Assembly (NCBI GenBank): GCA_000715685.1
Contig: KL569376.1
Location: 33,610 to 57,334, forward strand
From: Streptomyces lilacinus
GTDB lineage: Bacteria; Actinomycetota; Actinomycetes; Streptomycetales; Streptomycetaceae
DNA: 23,725 nt
Reading direction: 5' to 3'
This document shows positions 14,897 to 22,785 of the stretch, piece after piece. The number at the start of each line of letters is the position of its first letter. Within the stretch, counting starts at the first letter, position 1. A program made the translations under genes and the position numbers. Below the pieces are notes generated by a model. That model was not told where the DNA came from, searched no databases, and saw only the letters and a program-made list of their open reading frames with translations.

Positions 14897-15030
14897 GCCA
14901 CCTCCAGACCGGCTCAGCCGCATGTCGCAGGTGAGCCATGTCACGAGGCGCCCGAGAACCAGGGCTTTTGCCTGCTACGTCTCCCCGCCCAACACAGTCC
15001 GTGTCGGGAAACGAAGGAGAGAGAATCCCT

Positions 15031-15492
15031 GTGTCCTTTTCCGTGGCACTGAGCGTCGGCGTTCTCGGCTGTCTCGCCATCGCCGCAGTGACCTTCCTGC
15101 TGGGCCGTCCCCAGCGAAGATCACATCGTGTGTGCGCCGCCTTGGGGTGGCTGTGGGTGGCCGGTGTCGTGGGCCTGACGTTCGGTACGCGGTCGGGTGG
15201 CGGCCAGGCGGTGAACCTGATGCCGCTCGACGCTTCGAATCCCGCCAACACCTGGGATTTCTTCCTCAACGTGCTCATGTTCGTCCCCGGCGGCCTGCTC
15301 TTGGCCAGCGCGGGCACACGCCTCCTCGCAGCCGGTACGTACGGGTTCCTCGGCTCCCTCGCCATCGAGGTGACGCAGTACCTCACCAGTTCGGGACGAA
15401 CGGCCGACATCAACGACCTTCTGGCCAACACCCTCGGGTGCCTGATCGGTTACGCCTGTGTCGCGGCGGCGACCAGACGCTCACCGGCCTGA
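15031..15492 (+). CDS. VanZ-like membrane protein
   Basis: A 153-residue protein with about four to five membrane helices (SFSVALSVGVLGCLAIAAV, GWLWVAGVVGLTFG, FFLNVLMFVPGGLLLA, and the C-terminal LANTLGCLIGYACVAAA). The VanZ-family hallmarks are present: NLMPLD after the second helix, N-V-L-M-F-V-P-G-G in the third, and SLAIEVTQYLTSSGRTADINDLLANTLG. VanZ itself gives low-level teicoplanin resistance, but most actinobacterial members have unknown roles. I choose GTG 15031 because of the AAGGAGAGA just upstream (from 15014); an in-frame ATG at 14938 would add a non-hydrophobic 31-residue leader. It converges on the phosphotransferase gene. Confidence 0.85.
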   Translation: MSFSVALSVGVLGCLAIAAVTFLLGRPQRRSHRVCAALGWLWVAGVVGLTFGTRSGGGQAVNLMPLDASNPANTWDFFLNVLMFVPGGLLLASAGTRLLAAGTYGFLGSLAIEVTQYLTSSGRTADINDLLANTLGCLIGYACVAAATRRSPA

Positions 15493-15540
15493 CGGAGACC
15501 ACTGCCGGGGCCGCCCGCGACACAGCGCGGAATCGCGGAC

Positions 15541-16656
15541 TCAGGGTGCGCAGACCTCCTGTGAGCGGACCTCCTGTGCCGAGGCCTCTTCGCCGGCCTC
15601 GTCCAGCACCCTGGCGAGCAGGGCCACGCTCTGCGCGTAGGGGGTCCGCCCGCTCGGCCACTGGATGCCCGTGCTCGTCATCAAGCGCGTGACCCGGGAC
15701 GTGATCAGGCTGAACCGGAAGGCGGCGAAGACCTCGTAACAGGGGAAGTTCCGCAGCGGACGGCCGAGGAGGGAGGCGTAGGCCGCGATGGTCTCCTGCC
15801 GGCTCGGGAGGCCGGGGAGGCGTGGCAGGTCGAGGCCCTCGCTGAGGTAGCGGTCGGTGAAGAGGTACCAGGCCAGGTCGCCCTCCGGTGCGCCGAGCGC
15901 GGCCATCTCCCAGTCCAGGAGGGCGACCGGTGCGTGGCCCGAGTAGATGATGTTGCCGATGCGGGCGTCGCCCCACAGCAGCCGCGGCGGGCCGGGCTCT
16001 TCCGGGCAGTTGGCCCGCAGCCAGTGGACGGCGCGTGTGACGACGGGGTCGCCCTCGACTCCGTAGAACCCCAGATGAGCCAGGCACTCGCCGAACTGGC
16101 GGCGGATTCCGGCGGGGCCATGGGCCGGATCGTCCAGGAAGGACAGGTCCAGGGTGTCGGGGTCCAGGCGGTGGAGCCTCGCCATCAGCCGCAGACCGCC
16201 GTTCCATACCTGCGCGCGGTCGGCCGGGCGGAGTCGCGTCAGCCAGCCGGACCGGTGGTACGAGGGGATGTCCCCCGGCACCTGCCCGTCAATCCGCTCC
16301 ATGACGACGAAAGGGGCACCCAGGAGATCGCCGGTGGGTTCGCTGCCGTGGATCCTGGCCACGGGCACGTCGGTTCCGGCCAGCAGTTCCTGGACCCTGA
16401 CCTGGCGGCGCCACGGCGACTCGGGCAGCAGGCTGTGGGATGCCGGAGCCACCCTGATGGCCAGGCGCCGGACCAGGCGGCGGCCCTCCTGGTTCCACTT
16501 CGCGTCGCACAGGAGTGTCTCCCCGCTGAATCCCGTCTCCGCAGGAGTGCTCAGCGTGCCGATCGTGGGGGTCCCCTCTTCGGGGAACCGGTCGGCCAGC
16601 CATTGCGTGATCGCCTCGCGGGTGCGGGACGGATCACGCAACAGGGGTACGGACAT
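15541..16656 (-). CDS. APH/ACAD10-like phosphotransferase
   Basis: A 371-residue kinase-fold protein of the aminoglycoside phosphotransferase superfamily. The Brenner-type loop is LLWGDARIGNII, with catalytic D230 and N235; the usual His of HGD is Trp, as in the ACAD10/ACAD11-like branch. The Mg-binding D248 is in LLDWEMAALG. The N-lobe strand VVMERIDGQVPGD is also typical. Members phosphorylate small molecules such as hydroxyacyl derivatives or antibiotics, and the substrate here cannot be told. The start ATG has AAGGAA upstream. It lies 67 bp downstream of the secreted-protein gene on the same strand and may be co-transcribed. Its C terminus carries an imperfect five-residue duplication (QEVRS-QEVCA). 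Confidence 0.85.
   Translation of the reverse strand: MSVPLLRDPSRTREAITQWLADRFPEEGTPTIGTLSTPAETGFSGETLLCDAKWNQEGRRLVRRLAIRVAPASHSLLPESPWRRQVRVQELLAGTDVPVARIHGSEPTGDLLGAPFVVMERIDGQVPGDIPSYHRSGWLTRLRPADRAQVWNGGLRLMARLHRLDPDTLDLSFLDDPAHGPAGIRRQFGECLAHLGFYGVEGDPVVTRAVHWLRANCPEEPGPPRLLWGDARIGNIIYSGHAPVALLDWEMAALGAPEGDLAWYLFTDRYLSEGLDLPRLPGLPSRQETIAAYASLLGRPLRNFPCYEVFAAFRFSLITSRVTRLMTSTGIQWPSGRTPYAQSVALLARVLDEAGEEASAQEVRSQEVCAP
15553..15582. repeat. Imperfect 15-bp tandem duplication at the phosphotransferase C terminus
   Basis: Two adjacent 15-bp units at 15553-15567 and 15568-15582 share their first 11 bases (GACCTCCTGTG) and then diverge. They code for the QEV-x-x repeat just before the stop codon. 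Confidence 0.75.
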
Positions 16657-16723
16657 GCCTGTTCCTTGTCTGTTGCGCGCGGTCTGTTCAGCGGCCTGCC
16701 CGGCGTCGCCACCGTCACCACCG

Positions 16724-17260
16724 TCAGGTGATCGTGAGCGTCGTCACGCCGGTCGCCCCCGTGAACCCGGTGGAGAGGCATTGCAGGACCCCCGGCTGAG
16801 GAAGCGTGACGGTCTGCAGTGCGGTACGGCCCTGGAAGCGGCCTTGTGTGACAGTGCCGGTGATCGTGGTGACGACCTGGCCGGCCACGGCGGTGCTGCT
16901 GCCGGTGGCCTGGATGACACTGCTGTCGCCGGTGCTCCACTTGATGGTCCGCTGCTCCTCGAACCCGTCGAGGAGGTCGTTGCACCCGGCGAAGATCGTG
17001 AACCGCTCCCCGTACGAACCGCTCGTCACCTTGCCCGCGCTGTCGACGCAGGAGCCGAACCGCCCCTTGGTCGTGATCTCGATGTTCCGGGCGGCCAACG
17101 TAACACCGGGTCGGTAGGTGACGGACTCCGTTCCCACACACTGCACCTGCGCGGGTGAGGGTGCGTGTGCGTGGGCGGGACCCGCGGCCGGCACGGCCGT
17201 ACCGAGCACGGTGACGGCGGCCAGCGCCAGGGAACGCGTCCACGATCTGATGACGGCCAT
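16724..17260 (-). CDS. Secreted protein of unknown function
   Basis: A 178-residue protein starting at ATG 17260 with GAAGGAGA seven nt upstream. A standard signal peptide is present: MAVIRSWTR, hydrophobic SLALAAVTVLGTAVPAA, and cleavage near AHAHA at about residue 32. The mature part is Thr/Ser/Gly-rich with short alternating hydrophobic strands (TIKWSTGDSSVIQATGSS, VVTTITGTVTQGRFQG) and four cysteines (QCVG, SCVD, GCND, QCLS). This suggests a small disulfide-stabilised beta-sandwich. No catalytic motif is visible. Similar secreted proteins are, from memory, common and uncharacterised in Streptomyces. The phosphotransferase gene follows on the same strand. Confidence 0.75.
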   Translation of the reverse strand: MAVIRSWTRSLALAAVTVLGTAVPAAGPAHAHAPSPAQVQCVGTESVTYRPGVTLAARNIEITTKGRFGSCVDSAGKVTSGSYGERFTIFAGCNDLLDGFEEQRTIKWSTGDSSVIQATGSSTAVAGQVVTTITGTVTQGRFQGRTALQTVTLPQPGVLQCLSTGFTGATGVTTLTIT

Positions 17261-17323
17261 GCCCGGTCTCCTTCACGGGTGGGCGACGTGAGGTGTGCGA
17301 TGCAGCGATGCCCTGCTCGCGTG

Positions 17324-17344
17324 CCCGCGAGACCGGCTCGCGGG
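17324..17344. promoter_or_regulatory. Perfect inverted repeat between divergent genes
   Basis: CCCGCGAG (17324-17331), a 5-bp spacer and CTCGCGGG (17337-17344) form a perfect dyad. A further CTCGCG half-site lies at 17316-17321. It sits in the 264-bp spacer between the secreted-protein gene (minus) and the hydrolase gene (plus), and could be a regulator site. TAGTGT at 17475-17480 is a weak -10 candidate for the hydrolase. Nothing else stands out in this spacer. Confidence 0.45.
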
Positions 17345-17524
17345 AGTGACGGGAAGGCACGTACGGTCGCGGCGAGGCGCGCGTACACATGGGCACGCCC
17401 CGTCCCTGCGGGCAACCGCCCCACGGGCGACGCCCGAACGGCCAGGGGTGGTTCTCCCCAGGTCCTGCCGTCAGTAGTGTGGCCGTGACCCTCCGACGTC
17501 GTTCGGCTTCCGGCCTGGAGTGTG

Positions 17525-18376
17525 ATGGACGCCCTGGAGATCGGCACACTGGCGGTACCGGGTGCGCGGCTCCACTACGAAGTGCGCGGCGCCGGGCCGC
17601 TCCTGCTGCTCATCCCCGGCGGCAATTCCGACGCGGCCGTCTTCGAGCCCTTGGCCGCCGTCCTCTCCGCGGACCATCGCGTCGTCTCCTACGACCCGCG
17701 AGGCTACTCACGCACCGCGCTCGACGGCCCGCCGACGGATCAGCGGATCGAGGTGCACGCCGACGACGCGTACCGCCTGCTGGACCACCTGGCCGCCGCG
17801 GACGAGCCCGCGCAGGTGTTCGGCAGCTGCGCGGGCGGGATCGTCGCGCTCGAACTCGCGATGCGCCATCCGAGCCGGGTGCGCTCGGTGGTCTCACACG
17901 AACCGCCCACGATGGAGCTGCTTCCGGACGCCGCGCGGTACCGGGAGCTCGTCGACGATGCCCACGAGGTGTTCCGCCGCGAAGGCGTCGCGGCGGCCCT
18001 GCGGAAGCTCCAACCCCTCTTCGGCGGCCGGCCCGCGCCGGCGCTGCCGGAAGCACACGACAACAGCGCGTTTTTCCTGGCCCATGTGCTCCGGCCGTCC
18101 ACGCGCTTCGTCCCTGACCTCGCCGCGCTCGCGGCAGTGGCGGATCGGGTCGTCGTGGCCGGCGGTCATGGCTCACGCACGCACGTCATCCACCAGCCGG
18201 CACTCGTTCTCGCGAAGCGGCTCGGTCACGAACTGGCGGAGTTCCCCGGCGGTCACGTCGGCTACGCGAAACACCCTGTCGAATTCGCCGGGCGGCTCGT
18301 CGACGTACTGGCCGCCGCACCCCGCGACGATTCTCTCCGCACGACGACACGGGGGCTGAGGCCATGCGCATCGTGA
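17525..18376 (+). CDS. Alpha/beta-hydrolase fold protein with a Cys at the nucleophile position
   Basis: A 283-residue alpha/beta hydrolase. The oxyanion-region motif LLLIPGGNSDAAVFEPLA and the YDPRGYSRT strand-turn are typical. The nucleophile elbow, normally G-x-S-x-G, reads VFGSCAGGIVALELA, so residue 102 is Cys rather than Ser. A candidate catalytic His lies in FPGGHVGYAKHP near the C terminus. The acidic residue is not obvious. A Cys nucleophile suits dienelactone-hydrolase-like or acyl-transfer chemistry, or an inactive relative. ATG 17525 is used; GTG 17522 is adjacent, and GGAG lies at 17517-17520. The 3' end overlaps the next gene by 13 bp, so the two products probably act together. 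Confidence 0.82.
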   Translation: MDALEIGTLAVPGARLHYEVRGAGPLLLLIPGGNSDAAVFEPLAAVLSADHRVVSYDPRGYSRTALDGPPTDQRIEVHADDAYRLLDHLAAADEPAQVFGSCAGGIVALELAMRHPSRVRSVVSHEPPTMELLPDAARYRELVDDAHEVFRREGVAAALRKLQPLFGGRPAPALPEAHDNSAFFLAHVLRPSTRFVPDLAALAAVADRVVVAGGHGSRTHVIHQPALVLAKRLGHELAEFPGGHVGYAKHPVEFAGRLVDVLAAAPRDDSLRTTTRGLRPCAS

Positions 18377-19641
18377 TGGGAGCCCAGAACTGCGGCTTCG
18401 GTCCGGCAGCCGAACTCGTCGCCGTGTCCAGGCTGCTCTCGGGGCACGAGCGGATATTCGTGGGCGACGGCGTGGCGGCGGCGTTCGCTCGTCGTAACGC
18501 GGATGCCTTCGACGGCATCCGCGAGATCACCGGGACCGCCGTGATGGACGGCCTGCTCGAGAGGAGTGATGTGGTCGTCTCGGTCATGGACGCCGATCTG
18601 GTCGTACGGTCCGTCGTGGCGGGTCGGCCGGTGGTCATGGTGGACAGCCTGTTGAGCTTCTGGCAGATCAGACGTCCGCTCGCCCGCATCCGCGACCTGT
18701 GCGCCAGCATGCCGCGCTCCTCCTTCGCGGCCGCCGACCGGCACCTGAGCACGCTCTCACCGCACGAGCGCCTCATAGCGGCGCACCTGCTCGCCACCCA
18801 CAGCGTGGTTCAGAACTTTCCGGGTGTCACGCGCCGTATGGCCGAGCTCGTCGGCCTCGGCGTCGACCCCGGCGGGGGCTCGAGCCCGAAGATGCACGTG
18901 ACGGGCTCGGTCATCGACGTCGAGGGCCTACGGAACCTGCCGCGTGACGCGGAACCTCAATACGACCTGCTGATCAACGTCGGCGGATTCAAGAATTTCC
19001 TCCTGGACTTCGACGCCAACAACGACTACATCCAGCTGCTCCGTCGATGGATGGTGGATCTGCTGCGCGACTGGCGCCGGTTCGCGCGCGTCCTGGTCTG
19101 CGGCGGTCCCTTTGGTGCACACCGGGACCAGACCGTCTCCGTCGCGGGCCGGCAGGCCGAATGCCGTTTCGTGCGGCAGCGCGAACTGCTGGGGCACGTG
19201 GCGAGCACGCCGCATTACCTGCTCGCGCCCGGACTCACCGCGCTGCACGAGTCGATCGCGCTCGAGCAACTGCCTCTGGCCATCCACGAGCAGCACTACG
19301 CGCACGTCTTCACCGTGCGGCAGCTCGGCGACACGCTCTTCGGCCGGATGGCCGCCAGGTTCGCGGACGTCCTGCCGTATCACCGGGTGCCCGAGGACGA
19401 CTTCGCCGGCACCGCGGAACTCGTTCGGACCGCCGGCCGCATTCGCGAAGACGACGAGCTCTACGCCAGGTTCCGGCAGACGGTCAACGAACGGATCGAG
19501 CATTACGTGTCCCTCACCCCGGCGCAGCGGCAACAAGGCGTCAAGGAATTGCGGGACGTACTCGACGGCCAGCCGCTTTCCTCGGTGATGGCCGGGATCA
19601 TCCCCATCCCGCCCGCCCCCGCAGCGGGAACACGCGAATAG
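18364..19641 (+). CDS. CGA-synthase-related GT-B glycosyltransferase-like protein
   Basis: A 425-residue soluble protein with two Rossmann-like halves. The N-terminal MRIVMGAQNCGFGPAAELVAVSRLL (given here only as a position: residues 1-20 onward), RIFVGDGVA and VVMVDSLLSFWQ recall cytosylglucuronate synthase-type proteins of the BlsD/MilC group. The C-terminal YLLAPGLTALHESIALEQLP, followed by IHEQHYAHVFTVRQL, matches the sugar-nucleotide-binding end of GT-B enzymes. A transferase acting on a nucleotide sugar is likely, but donor and acceptor are unknown. Its start ATG lies inside the end of the hydrolase gene, in a different frame, which indicates translational coupling. The two could be part of a small-molecule pathway. 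Confidence 0.6.
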   Translation: MRIVMGAQNCGFGPAAELVAVSRLLSGHERIFVGDGVAAAFARRNADAFDGIREITGTAVMDGLLERSDVVVSVMDADLVVRSVVAGRPVVMVDSLLSFWQIRRPLARIRDLCASMPRSSFAAADRHLSTLSPHERLIAAHLLATHSVVQNFPGVTRRMAELVGLGVDPGGGSSPKMHVTGSVIDVEGLRNLPRDAEPQYDLLINVGGFKNFLLDFDANNDYIQLLRRWMVDLLRDWRRFARVLVCGGPFGAHRDQTVSVAGRQAECRFVRQRELLGHVASTPHYLLAPGLTALHESIALEQLPLAIHEQHYAHVFTVRQLGDTLFGRMAARFADVLPYHRVPEDDFAGTAELVRTAGRIREDDELYARFRQTVNERIEHYVSLTPAQRQQGVKELRDVLDGQPLSSVMAGIIPIPPAPAAGTRE

Positions 19642-19721
19642 CTCATCCTGCCTGCCCGTACGCGCCAGCGTCCTGTTCTCCACGATCCCGACTCTCGAAG
19701 GCGGGCACGGATCCTCGGGTT
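19642..19721. other. Convergent spacer with no clear terminator
   Basis: These 80 bp separate the stop codons of the glycosyltransferase-like gene and the TetR gene. I see only weak, widely spaced complementary strings (TGCCCG and CGGGCA) and no T tract, so I do not call a terminator. Confidence 0.3.
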
Positions 19722-20348
19722 CTACCCCCGCCGTTCGACGGCGTCCAACGCCGGGGCGATGACGGCGAAGGCCCGGTCGATCAGTTCGTGGGGATCCTCG
19801 GCACCGTCGCTGCCGCTCCACCGGTGCAACACGGCGTCGAAGGCGGTCAGCGCCATGCCGGCGGCCAGCCGCGGGTACAGATCGGTGTCGGGGGCGAGCT
19901 CGAGGCGGTGCGCCAACTCCGCCGCCAAGTCGTCGCGCCACCGTGCCTGATGCTCCAGGAAGCGTGCGTACAGGGCGGGGGTGCGCAGGATCAACTGAAC
20001 CACTCGCCGCGCCCTGTCGGCGTGGTCGGCGTGGTCGGTGCAGGCCGCGAGGGGCACCCGGACGGCGTGCCGCAGCGTCACGGAGGGGCGCTCCTCGAGG
20101 GGGCGAGCCGCCAGCTCGGCGTGGATGCCGGTGCCCATGTCGGCCAGGAACTGGACGACCACGTCCTCCTTGGACGCGAAGTACCGGAAGAACGTTCGCT
20201 TGGACACGCCGGCGGCGGTCGCGATCTCGTCGATGGTGACCGCGTCGAACCCCTTCAACGCCAGGAGCTGAAGCGCCGCTTCGGTCAGCTCGTTCGCGAC
20301 GAGCTGCCGCTTGCGCTGGGACAGGCTGACTTCGGGGCGGGTGCTCAC
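19722..20348 (-). CDS. TetR-family transcriptional regulator
   Basis: A 208-residue repressor. The N-terminal TetR domain is plain: RQLVANELTEAALQLLALKG, FDAVTIDEIATAAGVSKRTF with the recognition helix, then FRYFASKEDVV. The C-terminal ligand-binding part has the usual helical pattern (LILRTPALYARFLEHQARW, AGMALTAFDAVLHRW). GTG 20348 (VSTRPEVSLSQRKR) is the likely start; an in-frame GTG at 20381 would add 11 residues. It diverges from the SDR gene and probably represses it and itself, as is common for TetR/SDR pairs. A 9-bp tandem repeat gives DHADHAD in the middle of the protein. Confidence 0.88.
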   Translation of the reverse strand: MSTRPEVSLSQRKRQLVANELTEAALQLLALKGFDAVTIDEIATAAGVSKRTFFRYFASKEDVVVQFLADMGTGIHAELAARPLEERPSVTLRHAVRVPLAACTDHADHADRARRVVQLILRTPALYARFLEHQARWRDDLAAELAHRLELAPDTDLYPRLAAGMALTAFDAVLHRWSGSDGAEDPHELIDRAFAVIAPALDAVERRG

Positions 20349-20429
20349 CGGACGATGGTAACGCCATGCCGTGCATGACACCTAGCCGCACACTTGACAC
20401 CGAGTGACACGAACGGCAACGTGTGCCGC
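20349..20429. promoter_or_regulatory. TetR/SDR shared promoter with TGACAC repeats
   Basis: TTGACA at 20394-20399 is a perfect -35 for the SDR gene. CAACGT at 20417-20422, 17 bp on, is an acceptable -10 and would start transcription at about 20429-20430, the SDR start codon. TGACAC occurs three times in direct orientation at 20376, 20395 and 20405, two of them over the -35 and spacer, which makes them candidate operator half-sites. Confidence 0.5.
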
Positions 20430-21368
20430 ATGACGAAGCAGCAACGCTGGACTTCCGAGCAGATCCCGGACCAGACCGGGCGGGTGTTCGTCGTCACCGG
20501 AGCCAACAGCGGCCTCGGCCTGGCGACCACCCGGGCGCTCGCCCGCCGGGGCGGGCATGTGATCCTCGCCGTACGCGACGAGGGGAAGGGCCGCCGGGCG
20601 GTCGCGGACATCACCGCCGAGCAGCCGGGCGCGAGCCTCGAGGTGCGCCGCCTCGACCTGGCCGATCTCGACTCGGTCCGAGCATTCGCCGATGAGCTGC
20701 GCACCGACCACCCGCGGCTGGACGTACTCGTCAACAACGCCGGCGTGATGGCGCCGCCTCGCTCACTGAGCGCGCAGGGGCACGAGCTGCAGTTCGCCTG
20801 CAATCATCTCGGGCACTTCGCACTCACGGCGTTGCTGCTCGACCTGCTGACCGCCGGGCGCGACCCGCGCGTGGTCACGGTGAGTTCGGTCAACCACCGG
20901 CAGGGACGCCTCCACTTCGACGACCTCGCCGGCGAGCGCACCTACGGGCCCATGACCTTCTACAACCAGTCGAAGTTCGCCAATGCCGTCTTCGGAGCGG
21001 AACTCCACCGGCGGCTGACCGATGCCGGCAGCCAGGTCCGCAGCGTGCTCGCCCACCCCGGCTACACCGCCACCAATCTGCAGACGAGCGCGCCGATCGG
21101 CCTGTGGCGAGTCGTGTTCGGCCGGATCGGCAACCCGCTGTTCGCCCAGGCGCCGGAACAGGGCGCGTTGCCGCAGTTGTACGCGGCGACCGACCCGCAT
21201 GTGGAGGGCGGCCAGTTCATCGGGCCGGACGGCCTCGCCGAGCTGCGCGGCGGACCGACGCGGGTACGACTGTCCCCCGCGGCGGCCGATGCCGGGACCG
21301 GCCGCCGCCTGTGGGAGCTGTCGGAACGACTGACCGATGTGCGGTTCGCGTTGCCGACCGCCACCTGA
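20430..21368 (+). CDS. Short-chain dehydrogenase/reductase (retinol-dehydrogenase-like)
   Basis: A 312-residue classical-type SDR. The cofactor motif is TGANSGLG (residues 23-30), followed by NNAG (VLVNNAGVMAPP). The catalytic residues are Ser152/153 in VTVSSVNH, Tyr178 and Lys182 in FYNQSKFANAVF. The NHLGHFALTALLL helix and HPGYTATNL loop are typical of the branch that includes retinol dehydrogenases and WWOX-like reductases. NAD(P)-dependent oxidation or reduction of an alcohol or carbonyl is expected; the substrate is unknown. ATG 20430 is chosen because the family motif begins about 20 residues later and the promoter points to a leaderless start there. It is divergent from, and probably controlled by, the TetR regulator. 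Confidence 0.9.
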   Translation: MTKQQRWTSEQIPDQTGRVFVVTGANSGLGLATTRALARRGGHVILAVRDEGKGRRAVADITAEQPGASLEVRRLDLADLDSVRAFADELRTDHPRLDVLVNNAGVMAPPRSLSAQGHELQFACNHLGHFALTALLLDLLTAGRDPRVVTVSSVNHRQGRLHFDDLAGERTYGPMTFYNQSKFANAVFGAELHRRLTDAGSQVRSVLAHPGYTATNLQTSAPIGLWRVVFGRIGNPLFAQAPEQGALPQLYAATDPHVEGGQFIGPDGLAELRGGPTRVRLSPAAADAGTGRRLWELSERLTDVRFALPTAT

Positions 21369-21430
21369 CCGATCACTTCAACTGCCTTGAGACGTCGGCA
21401 AGTTGTTGGAGTTGATCACGGTTGACCGTT

Positions 21431-21459
21431 TAGGATCCCCGGACATGCGTGGCATGTCC
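21431..21459 (+). promoter_or_regulatory. Promoter with perfect 19-bp operator-like palindrome for the DNase gene
   Basis: TAGGAT (21431-21436) is a strong Streptomyces-type -10. TTGGAG (21406-21411) could serve as -35 at a 19-bp spacing. Five bases after the -10 begins the perfect dyad GGACATGC-GTG-GCATGTCC (21441-21459), covering the expected transcription start near 21443. A repressor bound there would block initiation. Confidence 0.6.
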
Positions 21460-21484
21460 ACGACCATCATGGCGAAGGGAATCC

Positions 21485-22735
21485 ATGCAGTTACAACGTA
21501 TAACCGTGGCCGCCCTCGGGGCGGTAGGCATCCTGGGAACCCTCCTCGCCCCCGTGTCCACCGCGGCCACCACGCCGCAGCGGTCCGGGGGCGCTCCCGC
21601 ATCCACGACCGCCTCCGCGAGCACCTCCGCGAGCACCTCCGCGACCATCACGATCGCGGACTGTACGGAGCTGGACCGGCAGCTCCCCGCGCTCGCGAAG
21701 ACCGCGCAGACCGCGAACACCGCGAAGGCCTCGAAGGACGAGGCCCTGGCGGCGTGCGACGCGCCCGCCACCGAGGAGGAGGCGACGGCGCAGCTCAAGA
21801 CGCCGGCCGCCAAAGAGCTGCTGGCCGCCAACCCGTGCGGGACCAACCCCAACAAGGGCTGGAAGTTCACGAGCCGTGGCCGGGCCTGCAACCCCGAGTC
21901 CCGCCTGATCAACGTACGGAACGTCCGCACCGGTCAGCTCGTCGGGCAGCTCTCCTACCTCTCGGTCGGCATGGTCGCTGCCAGGGGCGACTCCCTCACC
22001 TGGGACCAGGTGGTCTCGATGAGGAAGACCGGTGGCTGGGGCCGCGTCGGCGGCACCAGCGTCTACGGGGTGGGCCGCTGCGCCTCGGCCGACAAGTGCA
22101 CGACGCGGTTCACGAACTTCCCCATGCAGCGCATGGGTGAGGGGCGTACGAACGAGGGCCAGTGGAAGATGCGGTCCACGATCGACCCGAAGGGCAAGGA
22201 GCGCGGCAAGGGGCAGAACCGGGCCACCGTGGTCTTCTTCAACCCCGGGTGGGTCAACGTCTCGCAGCACGACCTGACCTCCGCCAGCGTACGGTGCGAC
22301 TCCATCCGCAACATGGGCCGCGGCGGCGTCGGAGCCGGGTGCGTCCTGCCCGAGTACTGGCCCACGATGACGGAGATGAAGCAGTTCCCCTACATCTCCC
22401 AGGGCATCCGAAAGGTGCAACGCGTCGGGCCGCACCACTACGGCCGCAAGACCGGCGCGCACCCGAACCCGCTCGTCTACACCTCGAACGGCGCGATCCG
22501 GAAGGCGAACAACGAGACCGCCTGCCCGGCCAACCGCCCGCGCCCGCCGGGGCAGACCTGTGACGAGTACCCGTTCGCCTCCACCCTTCAGGGGGCGTCG
22601 CGGACGCAGTGGCCGGACTGGGGCTGGCGCTGGGTGCCGAAGAACGAGAACGACCGGCAGGGCTACCAGATCCGTACGTTCTACGACAACAACCGGATCC
22701 TCAACGGCGACCGGTTCTGGGTCGACGCCGGCTGA
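21485..22735 (+). CDS. Secreted NucA/NucB-type deoxyribonuclease
   Basis: A 416-residue exported protein. The signal peptide MQLQRITVAALGAVGILG, with a PVSTAA cleavage region, precedes a low-complexity Ala/Ser/Thr linker coded by a 12-bp tandem repeat. The middle region (about 120-330) is Cys-containing and of unknown function. The C-terminal NucA/NucB domain has the hallmark CDEYPFAST, with C359, D360 and E361, then W-R-W-V-P-x-x-E-N-x-x-Q-G and FYDNNRILNGDRFWV. Such enzymes cut DNA outside the cell, without sequence specificity, for nutrient use, competence or biofilm turnover. AAGGGAA precedes ATG 21485. The next gene, 50 bp on, may code for an inhibitor. A perfect dyad overlaps its promoter. 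Confidence 0.85.
   Translation: MQLQRITVAALGAVGILGTLLAPVSTAATTPQRSGGAPASTTASASTSASTSATITIADCTELDRQLPALAKTAQTANTAKASKDEALAACDAPATEEEATAQLKTPAAKELLAANPCGTNPNKGWKFTSRGRACNPESRLINVRNVRTGQLVGQLSYLSVGMVAARGDSLTWDQVVSMRKTGGWGRVGGTSVYGVGRCASADKCTTRFTNFPMQRMGEGRTNEGQWKMRSTIDPKGKERGKGQNRATVVFFNPGWVNVSQHDLTSASVRCDSIRNMGRGGVGAGCVLPEYWPTMTEMKQFPYISQGIRKVQRVGPHHYGRKTGAHPNPLVYTSNGAIRKANNETACPANRPRPPGQTCDEYPFASTLQGASRTQWPDWGWRWVPKNENDRQGYQIRTFYDNNRILNGDRFWVDAG
21612..21644. repeat. 12-bp tandem repeat in the DNase linker
   Basis: The unit CCTCCGCGAGCA is repeated about 2.75 times without a break and codes for part of an Ala/Ser/Thr-rich linker after the signal peptide. It keeps the frame, so copy number can vary without harm. 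Confidence 0.85.
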
Positions 22736-22785
22736 CAGGGCAGGGAAAAGGCAGAAGGGCAAAGGGAAAGGTGAGAGGGCGGCGG

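Noticed and set aside
14897..15030. Small gene between the SUKH-like and VanZ-like genes
   Set aside because: No frame has a ribosome-binding site and a sensible product; the in-frame upstream ATG of the VanZ-like gene adds only non-hydrophobic sequence.
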